From assembly GCA_009760885.1 (NCBI GenBank), contig CM019692.1, forward strand, positions 51,272,355 through 51,336,354: a stretch of DNA of 64,000 nucleotides, in the 5' to 3' direction. This stretch comes from Achatina immaculata (Eukaryota > Mollusca > Gastropoda > Stylommatophora > Achatinidae). The position numbers and the translations under genes are program-made. Positions 29,938 through 41,379 of the stretch are shown piece after piece. The stretch's first letter is position 1; the number at the start of each line of letters is the position of its first letter. The notes below the pieces were generated by a model. It was not told the origin of the DNA. It ran no database searches and saw only the letters and a program-made list of their open reading frames with translations.

Positions 29938-31440
29938 GTATAATACCTCCAAGTGACTGTCAGTCAAGAGTAAAGAGAGGTAATTCGATAAATAGCGGCC
30001 GATTTAGATGCACCGTCACTTATGGATGCAGTTGTGGCTCTTTGTAGGTGTATGCCCCTAGTATAGATCACAGCTGGAGGGGGCTCAGACCATGTATCAG
30101 GAGATGAGCAATTTGAGAAAAGGGGATGACGACCTGGGCCTCCAACTGGAATTTGGAAAGTCATTGAAAACCCCCACCACCCCCCGGGGGCGCTTACGTT
30201 ATTGAATACCCATTCTATTTTCATTCACGACCACCACCCTCCTTAAAACTCCATTTTTTTTCCTCGACTTCTCCCTGTACGTGACCCGTAGCAGTGCATC
30301 CACTATACTCCCTTCTCATTTTGACCTAGTGGGGAATCCTTACTAAGTTTAGCCTAGTTAATCTGACGCCGCATATTTTTATACGTCTTACGTAGAGGAT
30401 ATATATTTTTCTTTTCGTCTACGCTCTACTGATGTATCAAGTACAAAAGTTGAAACTGGATTTTCCCGTATAACGCAAGCCGAACCTTACACGCTGGTGA
30501 ATTCCCTTCTACTGGATTTCAGTTACTGCTTAATATTATCATTGATTTTCATGTCTCGTTAGTTCCAGTTCATTCTAACTCAGATATTCTTGCGCATGAC
30601 ATTTTGGGAACTAAGTGTCCTTTTGCGAACGCTTATAGAAATGAGGTAATATTTTCTAACGGGTTTGTGGGTACAGGATTGGCAGCAGAGTATCACGAAA
30701 TGTGTTTCACATTATCACATCTCTGTTTCTTCCAAGTTCTGTTTCATATTTTTTTGTCAGAGTCTCACAAACACGGGGAAATACTGGCAGTATCTGTAAC
30801 ATTTGTTTCCCTCATTGATATAACCTGATCATTTTTTATAAGTTTAAATATGGGGCACTTAGTCAACAGGTGGTGCTGATGATGATGATGATTATGCGGC
30901 GGTGGAGGGGTACATTTAAATTTTAACCGAAAATTTTAATTAGTAAACTATTTTTAAATTTTACTTACAAATATATCAATCAGACCTGCTTATATTGACT
31001 TTTCTTCAAACTAGCAACATTTGCACGGATATAATTTTAAAATTCTGGGTCTTTTCGAATATGCAGCGGTCAAAGACGAGAATGTTTTGAAACAATGGAC
31101 TTAGGTCTCCCACCCGAATTAACGCGATTTGCGGGACAAATTCTTCAGATATGAGACAGTTGGTCACTAATAATAACATATTTACGTTTGTCTGTTCTTC
31201 ATGTTTCAAAAGGCCTTGTGTTTCCATCATACCTATTTTTAACTTTCCAAAGTAATAACAGTAATGACCTGGGTCAGTAACTGGCTGCGCAGAGGCGTCA
31301 CTAGGGTTGGTCTCACTTAGTACGCCGTAATTTATTCTGTCACCCCACCCCCATGGATCTCCTCCCTAGAGATCGTACAGAATCCTTAGTAATGTTTTTT
31401 TGCCCTATGCTTTATATTCATTGTGGTGTCACCGCCTCTG
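29600..31440. other. No gene recognised
   Basis: Includes GT/GA microsatellites at 29,887-29,938 and a short repeated AAAGTAAAAT unit at 29,650-29,730. ORFs at 30,604 and 31,006 have no supporting features. Confidence 0.4.
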
Positions 31441-31555
31441 ATGATATCATCCGGTGAGGCCACTAGTATATGTAGTATATACTACTAATGCACTAACACC
31501 ATATCCCTATGTGCCTCTAAGGCATGAGAGGATTACCTTTACCTTTTTTAAAATA
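31440..31555 (+). repeat. SINE family 1, 3' end fragment
   Basis: CACTAACACCATATCCCTAT and the following CCTCTAAGGCATGAGAGGATTACC match the 3' portion of family 1 SINEs in plus orientation. Confidence 0.6.
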
Positions 31556-31800
31556 TATACTATTACTATGTATATATATACTACTAATGTATATGTACTA
31601 CTGTATATACTACTACTATATATACAGCTATACTACTACTGTATATTTACTACTGTATATACTACTACTGTATATACTACTACTACTGTATATTCTACTA
31701 CTGTATATATACACTACTACTACTGGTATATACTACTACTATTTATACTACTATAGTATATACTACTACTATATATACTACTATAGTATATACTACTCAG
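31556..31800 (+). repeat. TATACTACTAC-type low-complexity array
   Basis: Irregular array of TATA and CTACTA units, producing Tyr-rich spurious ORFs. Confidence 0.9.
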
Positions 31801-32412
31801 TCTATACATCTCCCCTCCTCCCCCCTCCCCTCTTCCTTCTCCACAACAGTGACGCCTCTGTATCTGTGTGTGTGGATATTACACGCTGGTATAATTGTAT
31901 TCCCTCTATGTGACGTTACTATTGTTTCTGTCTTGTTGCTGTTTAGCTGTTACCCGCTTTTGGAAACCTTGTATGCGGCGCAGAAAGTTGGACAATGTGA
32001 AAATGACAATGGATACTGGCGGAATATTGATTCGGTCTAACAGAGAAATGTTCGCCGTATGTTCTGTGTGATGTCGAATCTATCTAGCGTACAGTCGGTC
32101 TAACAGAGCAAGGTCTGGCCTGTGTCTCGTACAGTGTGTTATGGAACAGTTCTCCGTGTATCTGCATGACATAAAGTATTATATATCACACAGAGCAGAA
32201 CTGGGGAGGGTATAGAAATGAATAAAGGGGTGTACAGCAAATTAGATTATTTTTGTTTGAAGTGTGAAAAATAAAAATCAGACAATTAAAATATTTTTAA
32301 CTGTATCAGCAGGTTTAACAGTCAAGAGAAACTCATGCCTGCGATTTTTTTTTTTTTTAATGAAGGGAAAACAAGCAAGTAGAAATAAAGATTAAAAACA
32401 TGTTGACGACAT

Positions 32413-32417
<5 letters not shown>

Positions 32418-32457
<40 letters not shown>
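32418..32457 (+). repeat. GA dinucleotide repeat
   Basis: About 20 GA units. Confidence 0.95.
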
Positions 32458-32459
<2 letters not shown>

Positions 32460-32460
<1 letters not shown>

Positions 32461-32690
32461 TAACTTCACTAAATATTGGCAATGGACTTGGCCACATTAT
32501 GAGAATAACAGACAAATTCCTTTCACGAAAAGCTTGGAGTGGACTCAACTGCCAATCCCTTCCACACAAAAAAAAAACAAAAAACCTTGGAATAGACTCC
32601 ACTGGGTAAAAGAAGCGCGGAGAGCCCCAGAGAAACATAGAGACATACAGCAAGGAAACTACTGGTAAACTTCTTCTTCTTCTTTAACGA
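32460..32690 (+). mobile_element. LINE C-terminal fragment
   Basis: Reads GLGHIMRITDKFL in one frame and WVKEARRAPEKHRD further on, separated by an A-run frameshift; followed by a CTT repeat. Resembles RTE-like C-termini but weakly. Confidence 0.4.
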
Positions 32691-32752
32691 TCATTCCCAG
32701 ACGTCAGATTGTACACTTTTGAAGTGATCAGTGGTCAGCAGTATTTAGTGTA

Positions 32753-32996
32753 CACGCCCACATAGCCTCTCTGACACGCCCACATAGCCTCTCTGACACG
32801 CCCACATAGCCTCTCTGACACGCCCACATAGCCTCTCTGACACGCCCACATAGCCTCTCTGACACGCCCACATAGCCTCCTGACACGCCCACATAGCCTC
32901 TCTGACACGCCCACATAGCCTCTCTGACACGCCCACATAGCCTCTCTGACACGCCCACATAGCCTCTCTGACACGCCCACATAGCCTCTCTGACAC
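32753..32996 (+). repeat. 22-bp minisatellite, 11 units
   Basis: Units CACGCCCACATAGCCTC plus TCTGA; one unit lacks 2 bases (near 32,880). Because 22 is not a multiple of 3, all three minus-strand frames are open through it. Confidence 0.96.
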
Positions 32997-33130
32997 AAGT
33001 GCTGACCACATCTGCCTTTCTATGCAACTCGTAGATTGGTTAGATTGACATGGGAGACAGCTTAGAAGACTGACAAAAGTAGAAATCCTTTGCTACCTGC
33101 AACCCCGTGTCTCTTTGACACTGAAGGTAC

Positions 33131-33143
33131 AAGAGAGAAGAGA

Positions 33144-33179
<36 letters not shown>
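33131..33179 (+). repeat. GA-rich repeat
   Basis: AGAAG and GA units. Confidence 0.93.
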
Positions 33180-33181
<2 letters not shown>

Positions 33182-33247
33182 CTGAATGAAATCAAGAGGC
33201 TGGTCAAACTGAAGATCCGTTATAATTACCAATATCTTTGGGAGATA

Positions 33248-33806
33248 GCACAGGTTAGTGATAAGACTACGGCGTGACTAAGCACAGGTTAGTGATAAGA
33301 CTACGAGCATGACTAAGCACAGGTTAGTGATAAGACTACGAGCATGACTAAGCACAGGTTAATGATAAGACTACGAGCATGACTAAGCACAGGTTAGTGA
33401 TAAGACTACGAGCATGACTAAGCACAGGTTAATGATAAGACTACGAGCATGACTAAGCACAGGTTAGTGATAAGACTACGAGCATGACTAAGCACAGGTT
33501 AATGATAAGACTACGAGCATGACTAAGCACAGGTTAATGATAAGACTACGAGCATGACTAAGCACAGGTTAATGATAAGACTACGAGCGTGACTAAGCAC
33601 AGGTTAGTGATAAGACTACGAGCATGACTAAGCACAGGTTAATGATAAGACTACGAGCATGACTAAGCACAGGTTAGTGATAAGACTACGAGCATGACTA
33701 AGCACAGGTTAGTGATAAGACTACGAGCATGACTAAGCACAGGTTAATGATAAGACTACGAGCATGACTAAGCACAGGTTAATGATAAGACTACGAGCAT
33801 GACTAG
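33248..33806 (+). repeat. 35-bp minisatellite, 16 units
   Basis: Units GCACAGGTTAGTGATAAG plus ACTACGAGCATGACTAA. The base after GGTTA varies G or A between units in the order GGGAGAGAAAGAGGAA; two units carry GCGTG for GCATG. No spacers, so not a CRISPR array. Confidence 0.97.
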
Positions 33807-33809
33807 TTT

Positions 33810-34470
33810 ATTATGAACTTTAAGATTAGAATAGTTCCCACGTGCGTTAAACATGTGGCCTCACAATGTTACTTGTAGGCGTCATTGCCTAGTCGCAGAA
33901 ACGGATCAATAAACTTTAAAAGCCAGAGCTTTAAAATAAGCCAAAGCGAGAATTCGGTCAACTAGACCTTTCAGACTGACCCTGGTAGATATTTACGTGT
34001 ATTATGTCACATATTCATAACGGTAATGTCACTTATTCGTGGTGGAGAACGCATACTGGCTGGTAGAATTACCATGCGGGTAATGCGGCATCTAAAAACT
34101 CAGAATGAGAAGGGACACACAAAACAAACATTGCGGGAATAGCTGCGGAAAAGTGCATACTGAAGTTATATCTCCAGTGCTTGCGAACTTTACATTAAAT
34201 GGGGTCACACAAAGATCTTGTAAACAAGATAACAATATAGGTTACGTCAATTTCTCCCGCACCCGACCGGATATCAGACGGAGGCTTCCCTGCTCTCTTC
34301 GCCACCAAAGAGAGCCCACCGACTTTTATCCCTTCTTCTATGTAATATTACATACAGCAGACTGTTAATGGAAACATCACATAGAAGTTGAAAGAGTCTT
34401 GGCCAGCAACAGTTCAGTGACCATGATGATAATGTTTCTCTGGTTCTGTATGTTCCCCTCTCTTCATCTA
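33810..34470. other. No recognisable feature
   Basis: Unique-looking sequence; an 87-codon ORF at 34,105 has no splice context or familiar motif. Confidence 0.4.
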
Positions 34471-34485
34471 TGTGTATGTATATGT

Positions 34486-34750
34486 AAAAAAGTTAAAGAT
34501 AAAGGTAATCCTGTCATGCCTTAGAGGCACATAGGGGTATGGTGTTAGTGCCCATATTTTCCTTGACCTGTCAGCACACTAGAGGGTGATATGGTCAGTA
34601 TCATGCCTGGCCGCCTTTCTTTCCCCAGCTCCAGAAGAATTCGGGTACCCATTTCTACAGCTGGGTGACCGGGGCTTCTCCGGCCAGATTCGAACCCTCG
34701 ACCTTCGCCATGAGAGACCAGTACACTAACCACATCGGCACTCAGACGCC
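34486..34750 (-). repeat. tRNA-derived SINE (family 1), best copy
   Basis: Minus strand: GTCTGAGTGCCGATGTGG (box A region), GGGTTCGAATC (box B), body with GAAATGGGTACCCGAATTC and CACCCTCTAGTGTGCTGAC, 3' end AGGATTACCTTTATC. Flanked by TGTATGTATATGT (34473-34485) and TGTATGTACATGT (34751-34763), 12 of 13 identical. Confidence 0.88.
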
Positions 34751-34764
34751 TGTATGTACATGTG

Positions 34765-35540
34765 CGTGTGTGTATATATGTATGGGTGTGTTTTATAACG
34801 AATGTTGCTAGTTGCGTGTGTAATATCTCACTCTGCGTTAATGAAATACACGCTGATGCAATAAGTGAATTTTCATGAGGTCTCTGGCAAGGTTCCTGGA
34901 AGACCTGGACTTCATATATGAAACCTGCCTGCAGACAACAACACCGACAAGATAAACCAACAAAATGCTAGTAATCAAGGCAAAGATGAAAGTAGAATAC
35001 ACAGAAACACATCCAATGGCAAAAAAATAAGGGGAGAGAGAGAGAGGAGAGAGACTTACTCTGAACGAAAGTACTCTGTATTATTCAGAAAGAAACGGAC
35101 CTGAAAAGAAGTAGCGAAGAAGAAGATACAAGACTGCATTGACAGGGCAGATATGGGCAAAGCAATATTCTAGCCAGTATATTCTCGGTGCTTCACCTGG
35201 CCGGCTCCTCTAGCTCTGGTTAACAGAACAGAACTTTCCGTGGCTGATCACGGTGGTGAAGTCTGACTAAAAAGCTCTTTCCTTGAAACACTAAAGTGGC
35301 CAACTGCCCTGAACTATATGAGACAATCCCGTATTTTAAGGATTTGTCATGGGAAATGGGAAATAATGATATTATTTCCATCGGTACGCCTAAATGTCCC
35401 CTAATTTAAACCACGTGTCCCATACTGCCTCGTATTCTTATCTTTGATCGCCTGATGATGTTCAGAAATATCCTGAATGTGAAAAAAAAAAGATCTTAGG
35501 GCAAATGTTGTTGCTTTGAAGAGAAGTTTCTACTTCTTTT
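34765..35540. other. No recognisable feature
   Basis: No supported gene, RNA or mobile element. Confidence 0.4.
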
Positions 35541-35545
35541 GAGGT

Positions 35546-35752
35546 CTTTCTGACACATTTATAGAGAAATACAACAAGTAGATCTTTCTGGTACATTTAT
35601 AGAAAAGTACAAGTAGGTTTTTCTGACACATTTACAGAAAAGTACAAGAAATAGGTCTTTCTGACATATTTATAGAGAAGTACAATTAGGTTTTTCTGAC
35701 ACATGTTATAGAGAAGTACAACGAGTAGGCCTTTATGGCACATTCGCAACTG
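35546..35752 (+). repeat. Degenerate 45-50-bp tandem repeat, about 5 units
   Basis: Each unit has TTTCTGACACATTTATAGA followed by AAGTACAA and a TAGG-type link. Confidence 0.82.
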
Positions 35753-35847
35753 AAAAGTTATTTTTAAAAAGTAGCTTATTACTGATTACAATTTTGCGTT
35801 TAACCAAAAAAACAGCGCTCTACCAAGTGGGCCACCTCCTTTGGAAG

Positions 35848-35915
35848 TGTAAGATGACCGAGTGAACAGTGCGCTGTTTCTCGTGGCTAGATGGCCGGTT
35901 CAGAGAGCTTTTCTT
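35848..35915 (+). repeat. SINE head fragment (family 3)
   Basis: GATGACCGAGTGAACAGTGC and TCGTGGCTAGATGGCCGGTT resemble the tRNA-like head of the SINEs at 37101 and 63499, in plus orientation. Confidence 0.4.
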
Positions 35916-36311
35916 GTTTTAAGGATACCTTGCATTGGATAAAAATGAAATGGCGGACCAATAGGGTAGGGGACCTGAAAATAATTGTGCACTACCTTAC
36001 AAAATTCCTGTCAGAGGCCCTGGGAAACAGCAGCAGCAGCAGCAACAACAACCGTCTGTTTAGATATAAATTGCAGATAAAACTACAACTTTCGATACTA
36101 TTTGGGTTAGTTTAGGGTTACCATACTTCCGTATTTAGTACGAACAGTTCGTGTTTCAAAACTCTGTCCGCGTCTGTACCGTCATCATCATCACCATCAT
36201 GTGCCATGTCGGGTGGCGTGTGTCGTTATACTCCTCCACAAATCTCGGTCCTTGATATTTCTGAGTAACTCTGCTGGTGGTTTCTTTCCGTGCAACAATA
36301 TATAAAATTAT

Positions 36312-36440
36312 TAAGTTGTTTGTGTTGGATTTTAAATATTGTCACACAGAAAAGTCTTGCACAAGTACTGTGACTATATTCGTTCGTGACGAGAATTACA
36401 TCTTATAGGTACCAGTTGACTCTTGTAAAAAATTGGCGTA
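36312..36440 (+). repeat. 129-bp direct repeat, left copy
   Basis: Nearly identical to 37288-37416 (offset exactly 976). Differences include CACACAG/CGCACAG and TAGGTACC/TTTACACC. Confidence 0.9.
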
Positions 36441-36511
36441 GAATTTCCAACAATTCAACGGAGAACTCATTCTTAACGTGCATATCAGCTGGATTACACG
36501 AGCATTTGTAG

Positions 36512-36515
<4 letters not shown>

Positions 36516-36560
<45 letters not shown>
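36516..36560 (+). repeat. CT dinucleotide repeat
   Basis: About 20 CT units; a shorter CT run is at 36,741. Confidence 0.95.
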
Positions 36561-36562
<2 letters not shown>

Positions 36563-37100
36563 GTGAACCTTTGGCTAAATATAAATAGAGTTCTTTCTGT
36601 TTACTACACACGAACTCGATATCTATTCGCTAGCTCTCCTAAGTATCTGCATATCAGTGTAGCTCGTAGTTTCATCACATCAGCATTACTGTCTGATTCT
36701 AGATCTCTGTCTATTTCGCAAGGTGCACTTCAACTAAATCTCTCTCTCTCTCTCTCTCTCTAAATCTCCTACTATATCTATCTGTAGCTATTTGTCTGTT
36801 CATATCTGCACATCTCGATCTGTGTCTCTGAGTGTCCGAGTATCTTAGTGTCCAAGTATTTTCGTCTTTGAGTATCTTGTTATCTCCGTATCTTCGAATC
36901 TGAGTATCTTGATGTCGGAGTTTTAGTTCTGCCCCAGAGTCTGTGTGCGCTCCCCTCTGACTCTCTCGGTCCCTCGTTTTATCTTGGAGTCTGGTTTGAT
37001 GAACTGACCAATCGGTATTTCTGCTTCGCTTCTAACTGGTCCACTGGTTTCCATGGAACAATTTTTTTATAAATAGGAAACTACGATGTTTTGGTACGGT

Positions 37101-37287
37101 AAAGTAAGAGAACAAATATTGTAGGATTAAACCTCGAAAAAATCGTAGACAAAGCACTTTAGTGAGACGTGAGAGAAAGAAAAATCACAAGAGAATTACC
37201 TGGGATTCGAACACGGACTCTGGTAGGACGAGCAGCCGTCTAGCCACGAGAGAACAGCGTACTATCGACTTAGCCAACTAGCACCCC
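37101..37287 (-). repeat. tRNA-derived SINE (family 3)
   Basis: Minus strand reads GTTGGCTAAGTCGATAGTAC (box A TGGCTAAGTCGA) and GTGTTCGAATCCC (box B). Second copy at 63499-63676. Confidence 0.85.
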
Positions 37288-37416
37288 TAAGTTGTTTGTG
37301 TTGGATTTTAAATATTGTCGCACAGAAAAGTCTTGCACAAGTACTGTGACTATATTCGTTCGTGACGAGAATTACATCTTATTTACACCAGTTGACTCTT
37401 GTAAAAAATTGGCGTA
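37288..37416 (+). repeat. 129-bp direct repeat, right copy
   Basis: Starts directly where the SINE at 37101-37287 ends. It is followed by CCACTGGTTTCCAT, which also occurs at 37041, suggesting a tandem duplication with an internal deletion. Confidence 0.9.
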
Positions 37417-37701
37417 CCACTGGTTTCCATATGCGTAACCATTGATTCCTGGGTCATGACCTGCCAGTTTTGTAGTGTCGAATGACCACCCCTTGCCCTG
37501 GGCACTTTCTGCCTGGGCCTATTGATTGATTCCTGGTCCGCTTTCTTTATTCGTTCTGTCCATTTAGCCAACAATACTTTTGGTTTTTCTTAAATCCTTC
37601 TAGCGTCCCTATCCATTTATCACACCTCGGGCAAATTCTTCTCCAGAGCTTGAGTCTGTCGGGCAATTAACCGTCTGCCTTCTTATTCTTAGCGTTCCGT
37701 G

Positions 37702-39360
37702 CACCACCACCATCATCATCATCATCATCAGGTGCCGTGCCGACTGGCGTTGGCTATTATGCTTCTGCAAAGTACACGATCTTTCATGCAGGCCATCAGC
37801 TCAGTTGGTGATCTCTCACACCATCCTGTCAGACTGTCCAGTATCATTTCTCTTGGTCTTTCTCTTGATCTTCTTCCTTCTATTTTTCCTGTTATTATAA
37901 TATTTTCAATGCCCCCTCTTCTCACTGCATGTCTTATGAACGTACATTGTCTCTCTCTTATTTTTTTTTTACAAGATTTTTTTTGTCTCTCCAGCTCTTC
38001 TCGTACATTCTTCATTAGTTATTTTTGCTGTCTAGGGGATTCGCAACATTTTTCTAACAAACCACATTTCTGCTGCTTAATATGATTTATGTGCAGACCT
38101 GCCTATTGTCCACGATTCACTTCCATATAACAAGATTGGTTCAATATAGTATTTTAGGACTCGTTTTCTAACATTCATTGATAAGGATGTGTTGGTCAAT
38201 ATGTTTCTCATTCTCTGAAATGCAGTCTTTGCTTGGCCTATTCTGTTCCTAATTTCTGTTCTGCATTTCCCATCTGAAGTTATTACTGCTCCAAGGTATT
38301 TGAATTTCTGCACCTGCTTTAGAATAGTTCCGTTTAATTTTATACTGCATGTTGGTGGACTCTGTTTCTTAGATATAATCATAGTCTCTGTCTTTCTGAT
38401 ATGTTCAAAGTAAAGCCTTTCTGTTCACTTCCTTTGGCGACTTTATCCAAGAGATTTTGCAGGTCTTGTTGATTCTCAGCTATCACTACTGTGTCGTCAG
38501 CACACCGAAGGTTGTTAATATTGTATCCTCCTGGTTCTGCGATGATTGTTCTTAGAATATTCTAGCTGTACAGAGAAAAAAGGTCTGGAGATAGTACACA
38601 TCCTTGTCTCACCCTTGTTTTATAGGTTGATATTTTTCAGTTCTATTTCAACTCGAACTGCTAGTTCTTGCTTCCAGTATAGATGTTTTACAATCCTCAG
38701 GTCTTTGCCGTCTATATTGATGTCTTTAAGCATTTTAATAATTTCACTATGTTTCACCTTGTCGAATGCCTTGGTGCAATCAATGAAGCATAAGTATAGA
38801 TCTTTCTGTACCTCTAAAGCTCTTTTTTGGCATTGTGTGTTCCTTTTCCTTCAACAAATTCAAACTGTTCATTTGCTATTTCCATTTTTATCTTTTTACT
38901 TGTTCTTCTCATAATGATTCTCGGAAGTAGCTTCGCTATGTGACATGAGAGGCTGATAGTCCGGTGGTAATCACATTCCTTTGCACCTGGTTTCTCTGGT
39001 AGTGCTATAAACGTGGATTTAAGTAAGTCACTAGGCATATAACCACTGTTGCAAATGTCATTCAGTAACTTGGTTATTATTTTTATTCCTTTCTCCTCTA
39101 ACGCCTCTATTTCTTCTATTGCTATATTATCAGGCCCAGTCGCTTTTCCTTTCTTCATGTGTTTGATGGCATCTATGATTTCATCTTCAAGTATTGGTGG
39201 TCCATCACATTTTTCAGTATCTGGTGTTAATTCTGGTCTTTCTCCTCTATGTAGCTCACTGATGTTCTCTGTCCACCTGTCCGCAATGTCTTTTCTTTTC
39301 CCATTAACATTAACACGGCGTCCCGTGCGCCGACTGTTTATCGTTACCTGATATTTCACT
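37702..39360 (-). mobile_element. RTE-like LINE, decayed, ATG-tailed family (longest copy)
   Basis: Minus strand. From 5' to 3': KGKATGPDNIAIEEIE and LPEKPGAKECDYHRTISL (RT fingers, 38,814-39,359), RCADDTVVIAENQQDL (the ADD catalytic box, near 38,500), FKYLGAVITSDGKCRTEI and LYGSESWTIGRSA (38,077-38,382), and a basic RTE C-terminus (37,728-38,015). Several frameshifts separate these. The 3' end meets a CAT/ATG microsatellite at 37,702-37,731. The endonuclease domain was not found. Confidence 0.87.
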
Positions 39361-39812
39361 TGCGGGATGGTATTACCAACCTATTGTATTTAATGGCCGT
39401 CTTTGTCTAGCCGATCTCTTCCTCGGCGTCATTGTGTCTGTCCTTTCTATTTGTATGTTATTTCTGTTCACACTTGTCAGCGTCCAGTTGTAATGGTCTT
39501 TCACTAGTGTTGTGTGAATCGGTTTTCTACCTTGTTCTCTAAGTTTCCTAACTAACTTTTCTCTTCTTATTTAATGTTAACCCTTATAACCAAAATATAT
39601 TCATAATTATAACCAAAATTCTAGGTTACAAGAGATTATGCTATAAATACCAGGCCTTCTAACATCTGTTCCTTCGATAGTCCGCTGCCCCTCCTGCCTT
39701 CAGTTTGCCCATTGTTATGATGTTTCCAGTTTCTCTCTTCTCATCACAAGAATGCTCCAAGAATGAATATTGTATGCCTTTTCCTTATCTGTTTTATTAT
39801 ACTACGTTTTTC
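39361..39812. other. Unclassified sequence between LINE copies
   Basis: Possibly further RTE-like minus-strand coding (a KLREQGRKPIHTTLVKDHYN-like frame near 39,490-39,560) but not assignable with confidence. Confidence 0.3.
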
Positions 39813-39825
39813 ATTAGCTTGTCTC

Positions 39826-41331
39826 GATATTAACAGCATAGTGAAGGAATTCAATGCTTGTATCCTTCAGGCCGCTCGTGAAACCATTCCCAGAGGAGCT
39901 CGCAGGGATTATAAACCATACTGGTCTAGTGAGCTGGGAAAACTACATGATGACGTGGAAGCAGCTCGAAAGCAAGCAGAAAATAGACCATGCCAAAAAC
40001 ACCACAATAATTACCAACATTCTAAGGCCAAATTTTACCAACATTCTAAGGCCAAATTTCAGAGAGCCAAGCTGCAAGCCAGACGGGAAAGTTGGAGAGA
40101 GAAAACAGAGTCTCTAAATTTTGAAAAGGATGGAAGGAAACTGTGGAAACTAATCAAACAGTTAAATGATGAGAGTACTGGAAGAAGTACAAAGATTATA
40201 CTAATAGAGGATGGGAAAACTCTTACAGGTAAGCAGGTAGCAGATCACTTTGCTCGCATATTTGCACAGGACTGGAACACTGATATCCATCCAGAGAAAG
40301 AGCGTACAGTGCGCAATGACCCACAGAAAGAAGAGGAACAAGTCAGAAAAGTGGAGGTCATGGATGCACCAATCACACGCAGTGAGTTAGACCTAGCAGT
40401 TAGTAAACTGAAACCAAGGAAATCACCAGGACCAGATGGAGTGTCCAATGAAATGATCAAGAACCTGGGAATGGCAGCAATGGGAAAGCTGTTGGATATT
40501 TTCAATATGTGCTGGAGTACAGGTAAGTTACCTCAAATCTGGAAGGAAGCAAGCATGGTACCACTGCTAAAGCCAGGGAAAAACAGTGATACTGCCTCCA
40601 GCTACAGGCCAATCAGTCTCACTAGCTGCCTATGCAAAACGATGGAACGCATTATTGACCTGAGGCTAAAATGGTACCTAGAAAGTGAAAACCTTCTCGT
40701 TCCACAACAAGCAGGATTTAGGCAGTACTACAGTACGGAAGATCAAGTGACCTATCTCTCTCAAGAGATTGAGGATGCATTCCAAGAGAAAAACCTTGTA
40801 CTAGCAGCGTGGATAGACCTGAAGAAAGCCTTTGATAAAGTATGGAAAAAAGGTCTGCTGTGGAAACTAAGAAACTGCAATGTGAATGGAAGACTATACA
40901 ACTGGATAAAGTCCTATTTACACAATAGAAGAGCTAGAGTAGTAATGGATGGTCACAAAAGCCAGAAAGTACTTCTGCGACACGGTGTACCACAAGGAGT
41001 CCTTTCGCCTACACTATTCCTTGTATTCATTAATGACCTGGTCAAGGAACTTCCCTATGGAATCAAAGTGGCGCTGTATGCAGATGATCTGGTCATGTGG
41101 TGTACAGATGAATATGCGACAGTTGCTACACAGAGACTCCAAAGAGCAGCAGACATCTTGACATCATGGACAAACAAATGGTGTGTAAGTATAAACACAG
41201 AGAAATCAAGTACCACTCTGTTCACTCTCTCATCTAAACAGAAAGCAGGTAAGATCTTTGTAAATGAAATATCCTTAAGGATGGACAACCAACCCACTTA
41301 CTTAGGAGTGACTCTTGACTCAAAACTGACC
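39826..41331 (+). pseudogene. I-like LINE reverse transcriptase (truncated, ends in a nonsense codon)
   Basis: Open over roughly 500 codons. Motifs in order: KPRKSPGPDGVSNEMI, VPLLKPGKNSDTASSYRPIS, WIDLKKAFDKV, HGVPQGVLSP (one residue shorter than the usual PQGxVLSP) and ALYADDLVMW with both catalytic Asp. It ends at TAG (41332) where relatives have Trp in LTWKQHI. An 8-codon duplication (YQHSKAKF twice) occurs near 40,020. The ORF start at 39,763 is in flanking DNA and is not the element's own start. Confidence 0.9.
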
Positions 41332-41379
41332 TAGAAGCAACACATCAACAGTGCAGAAGCAAAAGCCAGAAAAAACTAG

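Noticed and set aside
31454..31913. Tyr-rich ORFs
   Set aside because: Low-complexity TATACTAC array.
32728..33027. Three overlapping long minus-strand ORFs with a repeated Cys-Gly-Arg pattern
   Set aside because: A 22-bp minisatellite without stops in any minus-strand frame; no splice or start context.
33248..33806. CRISPR-like array of 35-bp repeats
   Set aside because: Units are contiguous with no unique spacers, and the genome is eukaryotic; it is a minisatellite.
35449..35480. Second CTGATGA...GAAA string
   Set aside because: No possible stem II and no flanking complementarity.
37204..37287. Functional tRNA gene
   Set aside because: Box A and box B are present, but no acceptor stem pairing is visible and the sequence recurs with a SINE body at 63499.
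36312..37416. LTR retrotransposon defined by the 129-bp direct repeats
   Set aside because: No primer-binding site, polypurine tract, TG/CA ends, coding sequence or flanking duplication; tandem duplication explains it better.
37699..38085. ORF beginning with a polyhistidine run
   Set aside because: The CAT microsatellite is the tail of an antisense LINE; the ORF is the reverse strand of LINE coding sequence.
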